From CAZJHX01 sp964545715 (lineage in GTDB: Bacteria > Myxococcota_A > UBA9042 > GCA-2863065): a stretch of 25,414 bases of DNA. Every line of letters begins with the position of its first letter. Positions within the stretch are counted from its first letter, which is position 1. The stretch is taken from the NCBI GenBank assembly GCA_964545715.1, contig CAZJHX010000151.1:1-25414 (forward strand), given 5' to 3'. The notes beneath the pieces were generated by a model, which did not search any database, was not told the origin of the DNA, and worked only from the letters and a program-made list of their open reading frames with translations. Positions 22,516-25,414 of this stretch are shown here, piece by piece. The position numbers and the translations under genes were made by a program.

Positions 22516-22824
22516 CCTCAATGGCGCGATACCTCGCCATTCAGCCCCAGGATGATTCATCCACCGCCTCAATGGCGCGATACCTCGCCATTCAGCCCCA
22601 GGATGATTCATCCACCGCNNNNNNNNNNNNNNNNNNNNNNNNNNNNNNNNNNNNNNNNNNNNNNNNNNNNNNNNNNNNNNNNNNNNNNNNNNNNNNNNNN
22701 NNNNNNNNNNNNNNNNNNCGATACCTCGCCATTCGGGGGCAGGATGATGCATCCACCGCCTCAATGGCGCGATACCTCGCCATTCGGGGGCAGGATGATG
22801 CATCCACCGCCTCAATGGCGCGAT
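22516..22824. repeat. 51-bp tandem repeat (minisatellite) in two sequence versions
   Basis: Units begin CCTCAATGGCGCGATACCTC. Two full copies lie left of the gap (22516-22566, 22567-22617). To the right are most of one copy (22719-22758), one full copy (22759-22809) and a 15-bp remnant (22810-22824). Left copies read CAGCCCCAGGATGATTCAT where right copies read CGGGGGCAGGATGATGCAT. Each unit holds two dyads: AATGGCG-N8-CGCCATT, and GATGA-T-TCATC (left) or GATGCATC (right). Because 51 is divisible by three, spurious open frames run through it on both strands. Confidence 0.92.
22619..22718. other. Assembly gap of exactly 100 N
   Basis: One hundred N bases interrupt the repeat. A round 100 is the usual placeholder for a gap of unknown length, so the true array may be much longer. 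The repeat phase across it (90 bp) is not a multiple of 51, which supports an arbitrary length. Confidence 0.97.
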
Positions 22825-22889
22825 GTCTGGGTGGAGTGGCCTCTAACGGTGGGCGTGACCGACGTGGCGGGGGCTTTGCGCCGCGCCGA

Positions 22890-25277
22890 TCAGGCGCCCG
22901 ACCCCCCAATCTTGCGGCGACCGGCCATCCTCAGCGCCTGGCTGATAATGGCCCGATTGCGCGCGTCGTATCTGGCGTTGCCCACGAGGCGGGTGAACTC
23001 ATTGAGTAGCTGCGCGTCGGCCGTCTCGTTGGCGGACAGCGCGGTCCGGGCCCGGCCCAGAATCGACAGCGCGGCGTTGGCGTCGCCGCGGTCCAGCGCG
23101 TCTGCCGCGCTCTTCAACGACTCGGCCAGGTGAAAGCCGCGGATGTTGCGCGCTACGGCGAACTGCTGGCCGGTCGCGTGGCGCGGGACGTTGCGCAGAT
23201 TGGCCGCCGTCCGCGCCGTCGCGTTTTTGAGGGTGACCATGTCCTTGTACTTCAGCGTCACGTCGGCGATCGGGCCCGGCTTCTCGACCCACAATTCAAT
23301 AACCACCACGTGCGAGTCCCCGCCGTAGAAGTACGGGATGACCGTCTGGATGCCGTCGTCGTCCTCGCCGCGGTCGGACTCGATGCCCAGGGACTTGGAC
23401 AGGTTGCGGTCCGTCGCCTCTTCGCGCGCCTTGACCTCGCGCACGGTCTGCTGGTCCAGAACGCGGCTGCCCAGCACGCGGATCGCCTTGACGCCCGGGG
23501 CCAGACGCACGTTGAGGCGCAGCAGACGCGACACCACACGAGACAGCGACTCCAGCTCCGCGTCCACCGCGCTCGCGACGTTGTCACCGGCCACCCGGTG
23601 ATAGTTGCCGTGACCGGCGTTGGCCACCGACCACCAGGCGCCCTGGCCGGTGTCGCCCAGCTCGATGACGCTGGTGACCACGCCGCGCACGGTCAGCTTG
23701 TGGGCGGCGTTTCGCGTCAGGGAGACGCGCGACTGCTCGGCGCCGGACGTCAGCGTCAGCACAACCTGCGTGCCGGGCAAAGTGGTCCGGGTCTCCGCAG
23801 CGCGACGCAGCATCGCGCCGGCGTGAGACATTGCGGCAGCCAGCGAGGACGCGGAGCCCATCGTCCCCGGGCTCAGCTTGTGCAGGCGCGGCAGCAGCTC
23901 GTTGCGTAGTCCGCGAATCCGACTCAGCGACGCCAGCTCACGCGGCAGATCGCCAGCCAGGACGATGCCCAGCGTGTCCTGCGGCCCCAGGCGACGCAGC
24001 AGCGCCCGGATCAGGGCAACGGTCGACGCCCCGTTGCCAGCCATGGTCTGACCGTCGATGACCAGGACCAGCTCGAGCGGCGGCCGACGCCAGCCATAAC
24101 GCTGACTGCCCTGCAGACCGACCTGCAGGTACACGCGGCCCGTCTGCTGGAACCAGCGCGTGTTCAGGGACGCGCTGACGCTCATGCCGGACTTGGGCGG
24201 CGCATCAAACGCCTGCGTGTAGGCGCTGGCCAGGCGATGCGGCTGACCCAGGACGCCAAGCTCGGCATCCAGGCGGCGCAGCTGCTCCACATACGCCGCG
24301 TTACCGCCCAGGTAGGTGTTCTCGAAGTAGCATTTGTCAGGGATGAAGGACTCGGGCTTCTCGGCGTTCTGCCGGTAACCCGTTCGCAGGTCCTGCTCCA
24401 GCCCCTGCTGCCGGTGCAGCTGCGCCCCGCGCTGTGCCGACCCGGACTTTTTGCCACCATAGGACTCCGACTGGTTCTTGGCGTTATTCAGCTCGTCGCG
24501 CCCCTTGTCCTGGTCCAGGCCGATCCCGTCGTCCCCGTTGCGCGCCTCCCAGCGAAATTTGCCGTTCGAGGCGCGCCCGCCGACACCAGGCCGCGGCCCG
24601 TTGGCGGCCACGTTGGGATCCATGACCTTCTCGCGCTCGGCCAGCTTCATCGGAGCTTCTTTGGGCTTGTCGGTCGGCGTCGCCCAATGCTCCTGCTTCG
24701 CCGTGTCCTCGGCCGGCTTTGCGTCCTTCCAGCTCATGGTGCGTCCGCGACGCTTCGGCTTTGCTTTGGGCTTGCGCGGCGCCTTCCGTCCGGACTCATC
24801 TCGCTTTAGCTCCAGCTGGAAGGTGCCGCCGGGGATGGTCGCGTCCCCCGCCGCAAGCGCCCCCTTGCCGGGCTTGTAGCCGGTCTTGCCCAGGACGAGC
24901 TTCGCGGGCTCCGACGTGACGGTCGTCGGCGTGGGCGCAGCGACGACAACCGGCTGTGCAGCGGGCATCGGCGCGGCGGCCGCAGGCTCGGCCGGTGGCG
25001 CTGCGGAGGCCTCATCGGGCTCTTCTTCGCCCTCGCCCTTTTCACCACCCCAGTCCCCGTCCTCGTCGTCGTCCAGGTCCTGCTCCTCGGCCGACGACAG
25101 CCTGTCGACCATGGCCGGCGCTTTCTCGGTGACGCTGAGCGCGGACTTGTTCTCCGCTTTGCTGGCCCCGGTCGCGGGATTTTGAGCCTCCGGTGAGGTG
25201 CTCGAATCGGACTTATCCCTGGAGCAGCTGCCCACCATCACCAGGCACACAAAGACGACAAAAGTGCGCTTACGCAT
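22890..25277 (-). CDS. VWA-like lipoprotein with degenerate metal site and long disordered N-terminal part
   Basis: A 795-residue protein with a lipoprotein-type signal (M-R-K-R-T-F-V-V-F-V-C-L-V-M-V-G-S-C). Residues about 20-280 are low complexity: an acidic block (D-L-D-D-D-E-D-G-D-W), Ala/Pro runs, then basic Lys/Arg/Pro. From about 315 it resembles the YfbK N-domain (Y-L-G-G-N-A-A-Y-V-E-Q-L). A VWA-like fold follows from about 400 (L-E-L-V-L-V-I-D-G-Q-T-M, D-T-L-G-I-V-L-A-G-D), but the D-x-S-x-S motif is D408-G-Q-T-M and the distal Asp loop reads L-T-S-G-A, so metal binding is doubtful. The C-terminal 200 residues have beta-rich (V-V-V-I-E-L-W-V-E-K) and helical parts, as in DUF3520 proteins. 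The start overlaps the upstream gene by 8 nt, so they form an operon. Confidence 0.9.
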   Translation of the reverse strand: MRKRTFVVFVCLVMVGSCSRDKSDSSTSPEAQNPATGASKAENKSALSVTEKAPAMVDRLSSAEEQDLDDDEDGDWGGEKGEGEEEPDEASAAPPAEPAAAAPMPAAQPVVVAAPTPTTVTSEPAKLVLGKTGYKPGKGALAAGDATIPGGTFQLELKRDESGRKAPRKPKAKPKRRGRTMSWKDAKPAEDTAKQEHWATPTDKPKEAPMKLAEREKVMDPNVAANGPRPGVGGRASNGKFRWEARNGDDGIGLDQDKGRDELNNAKNQSESYGGKKSGSAQRGAQLHRQQGLEQDLRTGYRQNAEKPESFIPDKCYFENTYLGGNAAYVEQLRRLDAELGVLGQPHRLASAYTQAFDAPPKSGMSVSASLNTRWFQQTGRVYLQVGLQGSQRYGWRRPPLELVLVIDGQTMAGNGASTVALIRALLRRLGPQDTLGIVLAGDLPRELASLSRIRGLRNELLPRLHKLSPGTMGSASSLAAAMSHAGAMLRRAAETRTTLPGTQVVLTLTSGAEQSRVSLTRNAAHKLTVRGVVTSVIELGDTGQGAWWSVANAGHGNYHRVAGDNVASAVDAELESLSRVVSRLLRLNVRLAPGVKAIRVLGSRVLDQQTVREVKAREEATDRNLSKSLGIESDRGEDDDGIQTVIPYFYGGDSHVVVIELWVEKPGPIADVTLKYKDMVTLKNATARTAANLRNVPRHATGQQFAVARNIRGFHLAESLKSAADALDRGDANAALSILGRARTALSANETADAQLLNEFTRLVGNARYDARNRAIISQALRMAGRRKIGGSGA

Positions 25278-25414
25278 CGGAGCTGTCCTCCGTGCTTTTG
25301 GAGCGCTTGCGAGACATCAGCATGCCCGCCACCGACGCCACGACCAGCAGGCCGATCGCAACCCAGGCCTCCATGTCATCGATGCCCCAGCCGATGATCT
25401 TGCCGCCGCCGGCG
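25270..25414 (-). CDS. 3' end of a gene for a protein with a C-terminal membrane anchor (5'-partial)
   Basis: The minus-strand frame is open from the window edge; 47 codons are visible before TAA at 25272-25270. They encode A-G-G-G-K-I-I-G-W-G-I-D-D, one hydrophobic helix of about 18 residues (A-W-V-A-I-G-L-L-V-V-A-S-V-A-G-M-L-M), then a basic cluster S-R-K-R-S-K and an acidic tail T-E-D-S-S-D-A. A single C-terminal helix followed by positive charge suggests an exported protein anchored with its tail in the cytoplasm. The stop lies inside the first codons of the VWA-like lipoprotein gene (8-nt overlap). The main body of the protein is outside the window. Confidence 0.75.
   Translation of the reverse strand, partial: AGGGKIIGWGIDDMEAWVAIGLLVVASVAGMLMSRKRSKSTEDSSDA

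Larger units (their letters stand above)
22404..22889. other. Non-coding region between convergent genes
   Basis: No supportable gene. 22404-22515 is plain sequence with one imperfect hairpin (22423-22453, CAACA/TGTTG plus a CGCG stem with a bulge) that could help end transcription of the lipoprotein gene. 22516-22824 is a tandem repeat with an assembly gap. 22825-22889 shows nothing recognised. Confidence 0.7.

Noticed and set aside
22516..22824. CRISPR array
   Set aside because: Units are contiguous 51-bp tandem copies without unique spacers, and no cas gene is present.
22456..23009. Open frames on both strands through the 51-bp repeat and the N gap
   Set aside because: The unit length is a multiple of three, so any stop-free unit stays open; the frames cross unknown bases, lack ribosome-binding sites and one runs into the coding region of the minus-strand lipoprotein.

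Overview
The window is a GC-rich, gene-dense stretch whose gene content suggests a delta-proteobacterial lineage, most likely Myxococcota or the related Bradymonadota. This is inferred from family content, not from a marker gene. The pointers are many large secreted lipoproteins with Cys/Asp/Gly-rich low-complexity regions (C-G-P-D-G-C-G-G-S-C-G, C-G-N-G-x-C, D-N-D-N-D repeats), a TonB-dependent receptor carrying its own TonB-C-like domain, and an apparent pair of sigma-54 promoters. No rRNA, tRNA, CRISPR array, transposase or phage gene was seen. One 100-N assembly gap lies inside a tandem repeat.

Layout. (i) 1-5349, + strand: the 3' part of a secreted protein with eleven Asp-rich repeats and three somatomedin-B-like modules, then a TonB-dependent receptor and a lipoprotein whose start overlaps the receptor stop. 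(ii) 5428-9088, + strand: a lipoprotein with about twelve G-D-D-x-Y repeats, then an H-NOX nitric-oxide sensor and a soluble histidine kinase 6 nt apart. (iii) 9085-11040, - strand: an exbB-exbD-tonB operon with overlapping genes, the likely energy source for the receptor. (iv) 11101-12785, + strand: a UbiA-family prenyltransferase and a CruF-like carotenoid protein that overlap by 4 nt, ending in a perfect 17-bp hairpin and a G-quadruplex motif. (v) 12818-14353, - strand: a lipoprotein with a Thr-x-Pro linker and a probable beta-propeller. It is divergent from (vi) 14495-20089, + strand: three tandem YfbK-like von Willebrand A (VWA) lipoproteins. The 141-bp spacer between (v) and (vi) holds two back-to-back sequences matching the sigma-54 -24/-12 consensus, one facing each way. 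(vii) 20134-21251: pssA converging on a truncated haemoglobin. (viii) 21372-22403: a low-complexity lipoprotein ending in a knottin-like Cys pattern. (ix) 22404-22889: non-coding, with a 51-bp tandem repeat interrupted by the gap. (x) 22890-25414, - strand: a fourth, degenerate VWA-like lipoprotein and the 3' end of a gene for a protein with a C-terminal membrane anchor.

How the parts may work together. Region (i) plus exbBD-tonB forms an outer-membrane uptake module. H-NOX plus kinase is a candidate NO-responsive two-component input with no response regulator in view. The most unusual part is the shared promoter region between the beta-propeller lipoprotein and the VWA lipoprotein operon. 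It suggests a sigma-54/activator-controlled surface system in which two of the VWA copies keep the metal site (MIDAS) and one has lost it. The function of that system is unknown.
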